Position numbers and translations under genes: made by a program | Shown here: one piece after another, positions 34,729 through 46,258 of the stretch | Layout of the letters: the number at the start of each line of letters is the position of its first letter | Position numbering within the stretch: the stretch's first letter is position 1 | The notes under the pieces: generated by a model | Told to the model about the DNA's origin: nothing | Database searches by the model: none | What the model saw: the letters and a program-made list of their open reading frames with translations, nothing else | Source: Absidia repens | Lineage: Eukaryota > Mucoromycota > Mucoromycetes > Mucorales > Cunninghamellaceae | Direction of reading: 5' to 3' | DNA length: 64,000 nt | Assembly (NCBI GenBank): GCA_002105175.1 | Contig: MCGE01000004.1 | Coordinates: forward strand, 1,054,001 to 1,118,000

Positions 34729-35346
34729 TTGTAAATAAAGAAGTAGAGAGAGAGGGGAGAGTTGAAAAAAAAAATCAGAAAGAAAAAAGAAAAGCGTTTA
34801 AGATTTTATAAGGATTAACAAGTGCGGCGAATGTAAAAAAAGGGATGATCTTATTGGCTGAGAGTAGTTATAAGTCATCCTCAGTATAATGCCAAAAATG
34901 CATTCATAATCATAAGCCAATCATTGACGACCTGGTAACCTTATCTATCACATACTGGTATAGTCAACCAGGACAGATCATGTCGGAGGCGAATGTACTG
35001 ATTTTCATTGGGTTGAGTCATATTGAAGCTTGTTGAACTCATACTTCCCTAGCATAATATGATTATTTTTTTAATCAAAAGGCTTTTATTGGGACAAAAA
35101 CATTTTTACTTATTATGGTCAATCAAATCCAGTAAAGTAGTAAATAAATAGTCAATGAAAGATCTTTATTATAAAAATAGGGTGATGGTAAAAATGCAAA
35201 GGCGAAAATAAAGGGGGAGGGATCATAAGGGAACTTGGAATAATAATAATAATAATAATAATAAGAATGAAGATGATGATAATAATGATAATGATGATGT
35301 TAATAACAAATACAACTACACTGATAAACTAAACTACTAAACTAAA
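34729..35346. other. ILV5 promoter and FAP7 3' region
   Basis: The right part is a TAA-type microsatellite (35243-35262 and beyond) in the FAP7 3' flank. The left part is the AG-rich ILV5 leader. No additional gene. No Gcn4-type TGACTCA site was seen immediately upstream. Confidence 0.5.
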
Positions 35347-35963
35347 CTATTCATAGCCATGTTGAGTCTTCCATGCATCAAGCCATAATTTGACACGGTC
35401 CACATTAGATTCCATATCATCCACTGTATCACTTTGAAGTTCTACCACAATTTCGGGAGCATAAGATTCTTTGGCTTCGTCCAATACCACTTGCATGATT
35501 TCACATTCCATATTTTCATCACGTTTCTTTTGGTTGTATCCTCTGTGCAATTGAGATAGATGCATTAGTCAATGATTTTTCTCTTTTTTTTTTTTTTTGC
35601 AAGGATATATCTTCAAAACAGCTACCTTTTTTCCATACGATCAAACAGAGTGTGGGTTTGTGCACGTAAAACCAAAACAAGATCAAACCAGCGTTCAGGG
35701 AAGAGTTCACAAGTATGATAGTCCACCACTTTACCGCCTTCCTGCATAACGTCTTCTAAATCATCCAATAGTTTGTCTTCGTCAAGAATATGCGTATCGT
35801 ACTCTTCCAGGTAGCCTTCATAGAACTGTTTTGACTTGATCAGATCTCCAACGTTGATATGCGTTAATCCAGTGACTTGGGCAATCATCTCACTTGTCGT
35901 TGTTTTTCCCGTGCCAGGAGTTCCAGTCACCAAAATGTTAGGTAGCTTTTGTTCGGTGGACAT
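35347..35963 (-). CDS. FAP7: Adenylate kinase isoenzyme 6 homologue (Fap7/hCINAP)
   Basis: Small nuclear/cytoplasmic NTPase needed for the last steps of 40S ribosome maturation. Exons 35626-35963 and 35347-35542 encode 177 residues, normal for the family. PNILVTGTPGTGKTTTSEMI is the P-loop; HINVGDLIKSKQFYEGYLEEYDTHILDED and VVDYHTCELFPERWFDLVLVLR carry the family NMP-binding and Walker B-type residues. The second exon (RGYNQKKRDENMECEIMQVV through LDAWKTQHGYE) is the conserved C-terminal lid/core part. Head to head with the MFS permease gene. Confidence 0.95.
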
Positions 35964-36217
35964 TTTCGTTGAAGTTTGAAGAAAAAGTATAGATATCAAA
36001 TAAAAAGAAAAAAAAAAGTTGTGGCTGGAGCCAAACAGTAGCTTTTTTGGATTTGAAGCCCGCTTTTATTTCTACAGACATGAATGAATGGATATTCATC
36101 TCAATTTTCAATCCCCGTCGCCAAAAAAATAGGGGTATAAACTTTGATGCATCTTTTGTGCTTCCCTTTTTCCTTTTCTTTTTTCTTCCACACGACACGA
36201 ATTTGAATTAGCTCATA
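35964..36217. promoter_or_regulatory. Divergent promoter between FAP7 and MFS permease
   Basis: A 254-bp shared spacer with CT-rich sequence near 36160-36185, just before the + strand gene. No distinct TATA element. Confidence 0.45.
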
Positions 36218-38375
36218 ATGTCCAAATCGGTGGACAGAAAGATGTCTCGCGGTCCATCTACTGAAGATATTATTGAGGATACCCTACCTTCTACAACAGA
36301 AACAACGGTAGACAAAATCGAGGAGATATCGTCCTTGGAAAAGAAGTTGGTACGAAAAATTGACTTACGATTGATACCTTGGTTGGCAATACTGTACGTA
36401 GTATTCTAAAGAAACTATATCATTAACTGACCATTGTACGTTATGTATATAAATATATATATTTAAATGTGATTTAGGTATTTGATGCTAAGTCTGGATA
36501 GAAACAATATCGGCAATGCAAGATTAGGCGGACTTGAGAAGGATCTACACTTGGAAGGCAATGACTATTATACAGCGCTGACAATCTTCTTTGCAGGTAT
36601 GTTATTATGATGATGGATGATATTCACTAATGTTATTTACTATTTTTTCTATTTATTATCATAGGCTATGTCATATTTCATATTCCTTCAAACTTGGTTG
36701 TGAAAAGGTAATCCAAAGCTTTACATGGTTTTCTTGATTATTTGTTGCTGTACTTATCCCTATGATCCCTTTTTCTTGTATTTATGATTGATCTTAGACT
36801 ACGACCTTCTTTTTGGATTGCCTTTACTATGGTGATGTGGGGAATTTGCTCCCTTTGGTAAATTAAAAAAAGGATGGGCGAACGAAACGGGTATTTTCTT
36901 TTTTGGTGACACAAAAATGACTAACCTTATTGATCTTTCAATCCGTATGCTTTTAGTCAGGCGTTTACCCACAATGCCGCGGGACTGATCGCTTGCCGGT
37001 TTTTCCTTGGTACCTTTGAAACAGGGGTAGGACCTTCCATTCCATTAGTGCTCTCATTTTGGTATCAAAGAGATGAATTGGCTTTACGCGTAAGTACATA
37101 GTAATACAGAGGAAGCGACTTCATGAAAAAAAAATGGTATAATGAATGTCATTCTATTTTATTTTATTTTCAAGGTGGCAATCTACTTTGGATCAAGCAC
37201 CTGTGCCGGCGCATTTGCAGGTAAGCAAAGCTGATATTACATAGGGGCATTCTATATTCATCATTATTTCGCTATTTTGTAGGGGCCATTGCTTATGGTG
37301 TTTTGGCTACTATGGATGGGGCTCATGGTATTGCTGGCTGGCGTTGGATTTTTATTGTCGAGGCTATTCCAACGATTATACTTGGCTTACTGTCTTTGGT
37401 GATTATGCCCGATCTGCCTTCTTCCCCAAACAAACGTTGGCTCACTCCTGAAGAACGTGAATTGGCTATTCAGCGCACTGAAATGAGCGGAAATACGGAC
37501 AAGCAGTTCTTTGACAAGAAACAATTCGTTGCTGCCTTAACGGATCTCAAAAATTGGTTAGCCGTGGGTATTTACGTTGGTCTAAATGTGGCTCTCGGAA
37601 GCTATGCGGTAAGTAACAATTAACAAAATCGTGAAATAAATATTTTTAGATTCTTTGATTACTATTGAGACTTCTCTTTTTATCGCTGTAGGTATTTTTG
37701 CCGACCATTATTCGTGATATGGGGTTTGCTTCCTTGGATGCACAATTACTTTCGATTCCTCCTTATGTGGCGGCATGTTGTTTGGTATTTCTGATCTCAT
37801 GGAATTCTGATCGAACTATGGAGCGTGGATTCCATATTATGGGTGTCTCGTCTTTGGGTGCACTTGGCTATATATTTTTATTGGCAAGCGAAAGCGTGGG
37901 TCTTCGGTATACTGGTGCCATTTTAGTCGCTTGTGGAATTTATCCTATCATTCCTTTAACTTTATCATGGGTGTCTAACAATCAACTCGGTCACACAAAA
38001 CGCGCCGTGGCAATAGCTTTGGTATCGATGATTGCTCAAGGTAACTAAAACAATAAAAGAGAGAGGTATAAATGATTGTGGTATGGCTATGGCTGGTATT
38101 TAACAAACTGCTCTTGCATCCCAAAAGTATTTGCTATCGTAGGAACGCAAGTTTATCGAACAGAAGATGGTCCAAGATTTATACGCGGGCACGCTGTTTG
38201 TCTTGCATTTATATCACTGTCTGGAATCTCTGCTTGTGTACTGCGTATTTTATTGAAGCGTGAAAATACTCGAAGAAACCAAACTTATGGACCGGCTGAT
38301 GTCAAGGATTTGTCAACCTTAGAAGATATAGATACTTTATATGACAATCATCCCCAATTTCGTTACGCCCTTTAG
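36218..38375 (+). CDS. MFS transporter, anion:cation symporter family (Dal5/Liz1-like)
   Basis: Nine exons: 36218-36393, 36478-36596, 36665-36707, 36798-36857, 36957-37089, 37175-37220, 37283-37608, 37692-38040, 38128-38375. They sum to 499 residues in phase. The layout is twelve hydrophobic segments with a central hydrophilic loop (about residues 245-285). Typical ACS-family motifs: LDRNNIGNARLGGLEKDL after the first segment, YYTALTIFFAGYVIFHIPSN, RFFLGTFETGVGPSIPLVLSFWY, GIAGWRWIFIVEAIPTI, and WLTPEERELA in the loop. Fungal relatives import allantoate, pantothenate, nicotinate or vitamin H; which one cannot be decided from sequence. The last intron uses a short acceptor after a purine-rich stretch (CCCAAAAG). 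Confidence 0.9.
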
Positions 38376-39339
38376 TATTTGCTTTCCTTTTATTATTTTA
38401 TTCTACCCTTTACTATTGCCATCATTATTTTATCCTCCATCTGCCTTTTATTATTGGCATTTATCTCCTTTTTTTTTCTTTGATATATGTACTCCTTATC
38501 GTTACAGCTATGACATTATTTTATTTATGTTATATTCATATTCAAAATGCACATATGTCACCCGTTGTAGTATTTTTTATTTTTTATTGTGTATTCTGTG
38601 TATGAAAATAAATAAAACATTGGGATGATAAAAACTTTACCGGCTAGCCATTTGATGATGTTAGCATCACATAGTATGCAACTGAAGGGATGTGCATTAT
38701 CGCAAGATTACATATATTTATTGGGTTGGTGTTGGTTATCAGTTGATATTGTGTGGCGTATCCTATTGGAAATATGGGAAATTTCTCATTATTTCGGCTC
38801 AAATATTTCAGGGCATATAAAATAAAGCATGTCTGCTTACATAGAAAAAGAGACAAGGGACAATGATGATACATAGAGGGCCATATATGGTGCAGTTCAG
38901 CAATTGTACACTGTAAAAAAAAAAAAAAAAAAAAAAAGGTCTACTGGATGTCATGGGAAAGTTATTAAAGTGTGATCTTTTCTGAGATTAGGGACTCCTG
39001 CTTGTCATTTCGCGTCTTGGTAGTCAGATTTTTTAAGGCTCAACTGGCACCAGTTTGAAGTTCTAGTTTTTTTTTAGATATGCTGCGTGCAAAAATAAAT
39101 AAATAAGAAATATAAGCAAAATAACGCGTTGGACATAAATATAATATGTCTATTATGACGAAGTCTACTCTGGTGATACGACTTCGGTGAATTATTATTA
39201 ATGGTGGAGCGAATAATTACATTTTTCATACTATGTGGCTGAACCTCCCGTCCAGTTACTGCTTCTTTGGGGAGTGGGGTAAGTTGTCATAGACAAGTTA
39301 GAAAGTGGTACAAAACGCCCTAAGAGGCGGCTACGTACA

Positions 39340-40215
39340 TACCACACCCTATATCTATTTATGTAATTGCCGGAACAATAATATAATCACCTTCAATATT
39401 AAGTGATCCCAAGACCGCCAATCAGTCACCGGGTATTCACGTGAGAAGGGAGTCGTAATTAAAGAATTATAGAACAGGGAGGTTTTTGGTAGGACACTCA
39501 CAAAACAGCTAAAATAATGACATTTGTTTTTTTTATTATGATAAGTTAGAGGTGACTAATCAATTAATAAAAAGACGTGCTTTATTTAAAGATATTGTTA
39601 GATACTAAAGCTAAAGTAGAGGGGTTCACAATCACATGCGGTTCAGTGAGAGATCTTTCGGAAGCAGGATGAGGGTGATTAGAAAAAGATCTGGAGAATG
39701 ATCAGCATCAGTCTGAAGGGACATCTGTAAATAGTGATATAATATACTGCACAATTCATGAGAATGGTCGAAGAGATATTAGTTATTGAAGCTAAACAAC
39801 GCTCAACACATCAAAAGGTTGAAGTTAATAAAAGCAGAATCTCTTGCGCAAGCAATGAGAAGGGACCAATGGTTCATTTTTTTTATTGAAGAATGTAAAA
39901 TAAGACATAGATTATTTAGTTGAAGATACAAACTAACGTTAAACTAAGTTAATGATGGGTCCAAAGCCAACTTCATGTGGTTCTAAATCCTGAATCCAAA
40001 ATGAAAGGGTTTCCCCATTCATCTTGTAATCCCTGAGCTGAAAACCCTTCTAAACTAGTCCTGACACTAATCTAAGTCTATCATAACCTTATAGGGCCAC
40101 CAATGTGAAGAATTAAAGGAAGAAAAAAGAAAAGAAAGAAAGAGAGCAAAAAGAAAAAGAAAAACAAACAAACCTGAGAGTAAGTAGAATTCACGTGGGC
40201 GGGATTTGAATGCAG
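39340..40215 (-). repeat. Dispersed repeat family, copy F
   Basis: Element strand is minus: box CAAATCCCGCCCACGTG (complement of 40192-40208), CT-rich tract, then core TAGATTAGTGTCAGGACTAG, TTTAGAAGGGTTTTCAGCTC, GGGATTACAAGATGAATGGG and AACCCTTTCATTTTGGATTC. The tail carries a diverged GACTGATGCTGATCA unit and the ACCCCTCTACTTTAGCTTTA block shared with copy C. The segment at 39401-39436 matches copy E. This is the copy with the best-preserved full structure. Confidence 0.8.
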
Positions 40216-40307
40216 GTTTTTTGTGTTTCACTGCCATCCTAAGAACACCCAATAAATTGGAAGGTAAGAAACCGAAAATAATTAATGACACAATATATCT
40301 GGCTATT

Positions 40308-40309
<2 letters not shown>

Positions 40310-40351
<42 letters not shown>
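40310..40351. repeat. (TA)n microsatellite
   Basis: About 21 TA units directly upstream (element sense) of repeat copy F. Confidence 0.95.
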
Positions 40352-40356
<5 letters not shown>

Positions 40357-42251
40357 CATGTGGTTTTGTAGTATAGCCAAACACCTCATTCTACATTGAC
40401 AAACATGGATGGGGCAACTAAGACAGTATCACTCAACCCGTCAATCAACTGGTGTATTACCAACAAAAATGTAGCGACATGACGATAAAAGTATCGTTTA
40501 GCATTATGAGTTGCATAACAACGACGCGCGAAATATTTTGACTAACCAGTAGAATTGCATTGTGTAGCATTTAATGAACCACTATTTCTCTAGCCAGCTC
40601 AATCAAAAGCAAAACGGAAAAAGTTATAGGAACAAAATATCCGTGAATCCAATGATCAGTTGTTTTCTCATTGGTACCAAGACTCATGGACATCGTATCG
40701 CCCACCATTATAAGGTAAGAATGATAATCTATTCAATATGCATTATATGGTAAGTAAGACAACTATTCAATAACGATTATAAATGGATTACACGGTCAAA
40801 TAGCGAAGTATATTTCTCTTTGATTCTGTTGTTGTATCGTAGTCTATCAATATCCCAAACTATTCTTTTTACATGGTCACTGGTAAATGAAGGTGTCTAT
40901 CGCACAGAAAGATTTTTAAAAAAGCAGATACTTAATATTTTCTTCTTGATTGGGAACCCGACAGAATGGATCAAGAACAAACACACGCACATTTTGTATT
41001 CCCGAAGTAGTGCTGTATTTACACAAAATTAGTTTATAGATTTAGATATTTTTAGACGGTATTACCTTATAACTTATTTTTACTATATTATTTTTGATAT
41101 ACTGTATGCATTTTTTGAATAAAAATTAACTATCATTCTTTTTATTCGATTTGCTGATGAAGATAGTAAAGAAGAAGGTGATGAAGATGATGATATATTT
41201 ACTACCTCGTTTGCATTTTTAGTTATTATCTCATATGTATTTATATATAATGCAGTAAATGAAAAATATGCCTGTTACATTGGCTTTGACTTTGATATGT
41301 GATGTACATTGTATGTACAGAAAAAATGATTGCATGGTTGACGTGATCCGTTTGTGTGGATTTTTTTGTGTTTATTTCTTTGTTCATAATATTTTCTCAA
41401 AAAGTGTCTTTTTCCATCATGTGGCAAACTTTATGAGATGACTGGGAGCACGCAGATTCATTTTTGAACCAATGACATTCATTTTCTCTCACTTGTTGTT
41501 ACATGTCCGAAAAAAAGGAGGTGTTACTTTGTGTTTTCTGACAGCACTGAACTTTTCACACTTTCTCGTAAATATCGCGATAACTATATAGAGATGACTG
41601 ATCATTCATCATATGACAATCATATCAAGACAGATAGTAAAGAAAGAAGGGAAAAAGAACATGTTATTGTTTTTGAAACAGTTGTGCAATTGGTTTGAAA
41701 AGATCATATACCGACGAAGAGCATCTTTTTTTCATTTTTTTTCATAATGATTATGACGATAATAAGCATTTTAAATGATAATGTCAATGGTCGGGATTTT
41801 AATGTGTAAAAAAGAATAAAGCAGGCCCGAAGAATCGGCCACCCGTTTTTATGGAAACAAAATTAAGGTTATCGTCAGTAGAGGTTCTCAAAGGTCAAGA
41901 GACAATTGGCTTTTTTTTTTCGGAATTAGTATTTCAGAATCAGAGAGAGATGGGAGATGTGAGTGATGATGAGATTGCCCGTAGTTTTTTAAAATGCGGA
42001 TGGCCGCAAGGCTGTGAGTCAAAAAAGTGTCAGAGCTCGTTCGTGTTACAATGCAATGGTATCATCACTAAATGATCGCTTTGATGAGTAATTCGCTGCT
42101 TTACAGCGGACGTTTAAATAGAATCATTTAAAAGCAGATGTTTTATTTTTGATCCAGCTTGACTCTTCATATCACTCCTTAATTTATTCTTCTTATTCTA
42201 TCATCTTGAAATTTATCTGCTTCTTTATCATTAATCAAGATACTGTATATC

Positions 42252-44359
42252 ATGACTGCGAAAAGCAACAGTATCTCACCCACTCAATTCAAAAGCAAAA
42301 AGCCATTAAGATTGGTATTGGATGAACCTGTTCTTTTTGTTGAAGATAAGCCTGCAATGGTTCGCGGAGAGGTTATTGTCCACTTCTCTCATGATACTAC
42401 AATTCAAGGTCCCATTGATTTGTCATTTGAGGCCATTCAAACATTCTACCCTTGGTCAGGTACAGTTTCTGCAAAAAAAAGAGGGGGAGACAGATCCATA
42501 ATTTTTGACTCTCCGCTCATCTTTCTCTCTCTCTCTCTTTCCTTCATGTTTCATATTGTATAGAAATCATGGTCAACCGGGCTATCGGTGGGCCTATCGA
42601 AAGTAAGCTTCAAGTCATCGAACTATCCTTATTACCACCCAATAATCAAGGAATTATGCCTGCTGGTGTACATCGATTTCCATTCGAATTCCCTATTCCA
42701 CCAACTTTACCACCAACACTGAACATTACCAACCGTCTTGCAATCTATCATCGATTAACCGCCACCTTACAAAAATCGAATGAAGGCACTACATTGGCTG
42801 ATTGGGCAAGAAGATCTATTGGAAAAAAGAAGCTGTCAGATGTATCTCACTTACGACTTGTCCGTGCTATTGAGGCGACCCCTCCACGTCCTATGACACC
42901 ACCCCCTTCTTCTACCTCTTCTTCATCAGCATCCTTATCTTCAAGCAGTGAATCAGGCGTGGTAACTCCTTATTATGATATGTGGACTCAATACAACAAC
43001 CGACTTTCTTTGGATGAACAACATGATCAACTAGTACATTCCATGGGCGGACGAACGACTGACAATTATTCACGGCCTCTGAATGCGCTGACGAAGGAAC
43101 ACGGGGTACGATATAAACTCTCGGTAGATAGAACGGCAATAGCATTAGGAACAACGGTGGGACTGGAAGTGGTATTGCAGCCGACACAGGTTAGAACAAA
43201 GGTACGCTCGATCTTTCTCGGTATTGAAGAAAAACGCACTTACAAGATGAATATTCCTGGTCGCCACTCTGTACTGTCTGCCTCCCCTGCTGAAACTCGG
43301 AAGCGCTCGGAATCAAACAAGACCACATTGAAATGGGCATATGGCTACCCAATCCCCCCTAAAGATGGTACATGTATGGGCATTGGTGATTTTCCTGGTA
43401 ATGAAACCGTTGGCTCAACCGATAGCAAGAAAAATATCACACATTTGGGTCAGCAATATTCCCATGATATCAGCGAGTGTAAAACACTTCGACAACTGGA
43501 TCAACCCTTTTATAGACAGCAACAACAACAACAACAACAGCAACAACAACAGCAACAACAGCAACAAAATGACGACACTACCACCAATTCAGTCACAACA
43601 GCATTGGGAAAGCATAGTATGACGGCATCCATCCTCTCAGCCATAAAACCATCTTCCTCGGTAGCAGCTTCCACTTCATCGAAAAAGTCCACGGCCAATC
43701 CCACAGCATCATCAACAACTACCAATGGCGGATTAATGGATCTCAAATTACTGAACCATGTGATTGAATTGGGTGAATATTTCGAAGGTAGATTTGTATT
43801 ACCCGTGCCTCCATGCGAAGGAATGTTACATCCTTCTATGTATCACGACAATATCAAGATTCAGCATTGGTTACGATTGGTGGTGGTATTGGAACAAGAT
43901 GGTCAGATGTTTGAAATCTGTTTAGAATCACCCATGCACATGTTGGATTGCCGATTGGTGGCTGACGATGAACGACAAACGATCCTCCCTCCACCTCCAA
44001 GCTACAACATTGACGACAATGACCGATCTATTCGCACATCAGTCTTTTGGGAACAACGACAACCTATTACAACAACGGCTCAATGGGGAACTTGTCGGCG
44101 GCCATGTCCTTGCCAAATAAGTCATTATAGATCACAACGTAGAAAACAAAAGGCTCTGTTATCCTCGTCCTCGTCAAGTAACGCTGGTGCTGGTGCTGCT
44201 ACTGCTACTGCCAATGGTGATGGCGATGGTGGCTCTAGTGGCAATGGAAACAATGGTAGTGGTGGCAATAGGACATCTGCGACGACAACGACACATGACG
44301 ATCAGCTTCATTATCAAGATCAATTTGAATGGGGCCCTCCTCCTTTGTATAGTGATTGA
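42252..44359 (+). CDS. Alpha-arrestin (ART-type) with polyQ linker and PPxY motifs
   Basis: Exons 42252-42459 and 42564-44359 give 667 residues. The N-terminal arrestin domain reads LRLVLDEPVLFVEDKPAMVRGEVIVHF, GPIDLSFEAIQTFYPW and MPAGVHRFPFEFPIPPTLPP (residues about 18-170). The C-terminal arrestin domain starts near VRYKLSVDRTAIALGTTVGLEVVLQP and continues to IELGEYFEGRFVLPVPPCEG and IQHWLRLVVVLEQ. A CAA/CAG run (43519-43567) inserts about 16 Gln in a loop. The C-terminal tail contains PPPSY and ends PPPLYSD, both PPxY-type WW-domain ligands, so it is expected to recruit an Rsp5/Nedd4 ligase to permeases. A spacer rich in G/N/S/T/A precedes the last PY motif. Confidence 0.87.
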
Positions 44360-44425
44360 TTATGTCTATCCTATTCTTTCCTTTTAGTTTTTAGTAGTAA
44401 TACATTATTTTTAGGTATCCCTATC

Positions 44426-44460
<35 letters not shown>

Positions 44461-45759
44461 GTCTCCTATTTTATCTTCATTCCACATTCTTTTCATTTAT
44501 CATCCTTTAGAACATAGCTATTATCATCTATCACTTCTCCCTAATTGGCCATAACGTATTTTTTATATATATACATTTATCTGCCACCCCCCTTCTCCCT
44601 TATTTTATAAATAAATCGTATACCTCTCTCTATTTGTCTATATGACTGTCTCTATTTGCGCCATGTTTTTTTTTTGTGTTTTTTTTTGTATAAGATTATA
44701 ATAAAGGCCTTTTTTTACTAGTGTCCATTTACATATGTGATCAAATGAATATATGCATCGAATCAAAAGTATAATATACGCCCCATATAATGAATGGTAT
44801 TTAGATTCTTAAGAAGGGTGGCAATTTTTTTTTTTTTTTTTTTTTTTTTTGATAAAACCATATAATATTTTCTGCGCCAGCGCACTCTATTCATTCGTTT
44901 TTTATGGAAACCAGAAGATCGTCCATCCTTAGGGTAATTACATAGGGCCTGGATTTATGATCCTTAAAGCTGAGTTGAAGGAACTTAATAACATTCACTT
45001 CTGATAGGCTCGATTGGTCTAGGTCCTTTTTTTTTTTTTTGCCTTCGTCAATTCTATTTTATAAATAAATTCATGCACTTTGCATCTCCTTTCACTCATG
45101 CTGATGATTATGATTATGGTTATGATGATTATGGTTCCTTATTATTGTAGATGATGCCGAAATTGAATGTCAATGCTGGCGACCCTTGAATATATATATT
45201 TTCACTAGACAGCTTTTGTTTGCTTCAAATGAATTCTCCCTTGCTCAAATGAATTGAGTATATAATTTTCTTTTTTGATAATTAGACCGAGACAAAAAGA
45301 AAGGGTGAAAAGGAAGTTGATAGTTGAGAAGGGGCAGAGACGGGATGGTGATCAAAGGAGGCGTATAAAGAAAATTCTCTCTCTTTCTAGTTGAAATGGA
45401 TAGCCCCTTCCTTTTTCAATCTCCGTCCGTCAGATCCCAACCAAATCAGCCATTCCTGCTCCTACATGTAAAAAGAAGGCAATCGCTTCAATAACTTGAT
45501 TGCGATTCTATATGTAATATACATAACGTACAATTCTTCTCCTTAAAAACTCCTCATATTTTCTTATAGTGAATTCAGATGATAATGATGATGATGATGA
45601 TGATCCTACTCCCTAAATCGAAACTTGAAAGGATATAAAAGCCCAGTTCACTTTCGTCGTTCAACAATTTTTTATTATCATCTTCACAGTTATATATTTA
45701 CTCTCTCTCTCTCTCTCTTTCTCTCAATCTCTTTCGATTTTTTTGATTATTTTAACACT
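44360..45759. other. Intergenic region before the secreted peptide gene (1.4 kb)
   Basis: Contains two T-runs of about 25 bases (44430-44455, 44826-44850), scattered AATAAA motifs and GAT/ATG-type microsatellites (about 45098-45135, 45577-45603). It ends with the TATA-containing promoter of the peptide gene. It is the largest gap without a repeat-family core. Confidence 0.6.
45634..45639 (+). promoter_or_regulatory. TATA box of the secreted peptide gene
   Basis: TATAAA in the context GGATATAAAAGCC lies 120 bp upstream of the ATG at 45760. It is followed by a CT-rich leader containing a TC repeat (about 45701-45720), a common fungal core promoter layout and the clearest TATA box in the window. 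Confidence 0.65.
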
Positions 45760-46002
45760 ATGGTTGCTTACAAATTCGTATTGATGGCTTTGGGTCTTTT
45801 CGCCTTGACCTCCTCTACTGTGTCCGCTAGTGCCAGTCGTCGAAATGCCCTTAACCGCCTCGCCAAGCGTGATGCGTGCGATGGTAATTGTGATGGTGCC
45901 AATAAAGATTGCCAAGATAAATGTGATGCTGTTGATAGAAGCAAAGGATTCATGGCTGTCTGCCACAGCGATAGATGTTTCTGCAGCTTCAACCCCAAAT
46001 AA
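45760..46002 (+). CDS. Small secreted cysteine-rich peptide, Kex2-type precursor (defensin-like)
   Basis: Single-exon gene of 80 residues. The first 23 or so residues are a signal peptide (MVAYKFVLMALGLFALTSS, then TVSA). A short basic pro-segment ends in Lys-Arg (residues 37-38), a Kex2/furin-type cleavage site. The predicted mature part is about 42 residues with seven Cys. Four of them form CxxxC ... CxC spacing, as in cysteine-stabilised alpha-beta peptides. The family cannot be named from sequence alone: it could be an antimicrobial defensin-like peptide, a signalling peptide or an effector. The odd cysteine count means one Cys may be free or link two chains. The TATA box and CT-rich leader suggest a strongly regulated or strongly expressed gene. 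Confidence 0.75.
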   Translation: MVAYKFVLMALGLFALTSSTVSASASRRNALNRLAKRDACDGNCDGANKDCQDKCDAVDRSKGFMAVCHSDRCFCSFNPK

Positions 46003-46258
46003 ACATCAAATATCATCTGGTTTTCCCTCCTGAAGAAATGGTCCTTTTCTCTGGCTTTTTATGCACATGATACCAATAGCTATCTTCTTTTTTCATTTTT
46101 TCTCCTTTTTTTTTATATAAATCAATCAAAATAAAGAATAAACTATATATCGTTTTCTACATGTTCATGTTCATTATTACAACTCCGATGTGTGTGGCTC
46201 AACATGAAAAACTTACCACTCTTCTTTTTTGCTTATTTTTTTTTTTTCTTTATCCTAA

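Larger units (their letters stand above)
38376..42251. other. Intergenic region with repeat copy F (3.9 kb)
   Basis: MFS 3' UTR, an A-run near 38914-38937, repeat copy F on the minus strand (about 39340-40215), a TA microsatellite (40310-40351), then about 1.9 kb of AT-rich DNA without recognisable features before the arrestin gene. ORFs at 40820-41032, 41259-41441 and 41851-42075 are short and unsupported. Confidence 0.55.

Noticed and set aside
41851..42075. 74-codon ORF upstream of the alpha-arrestin
   Set aside because: No similarity, short, and located in leader sequence; no plausible splice partner.
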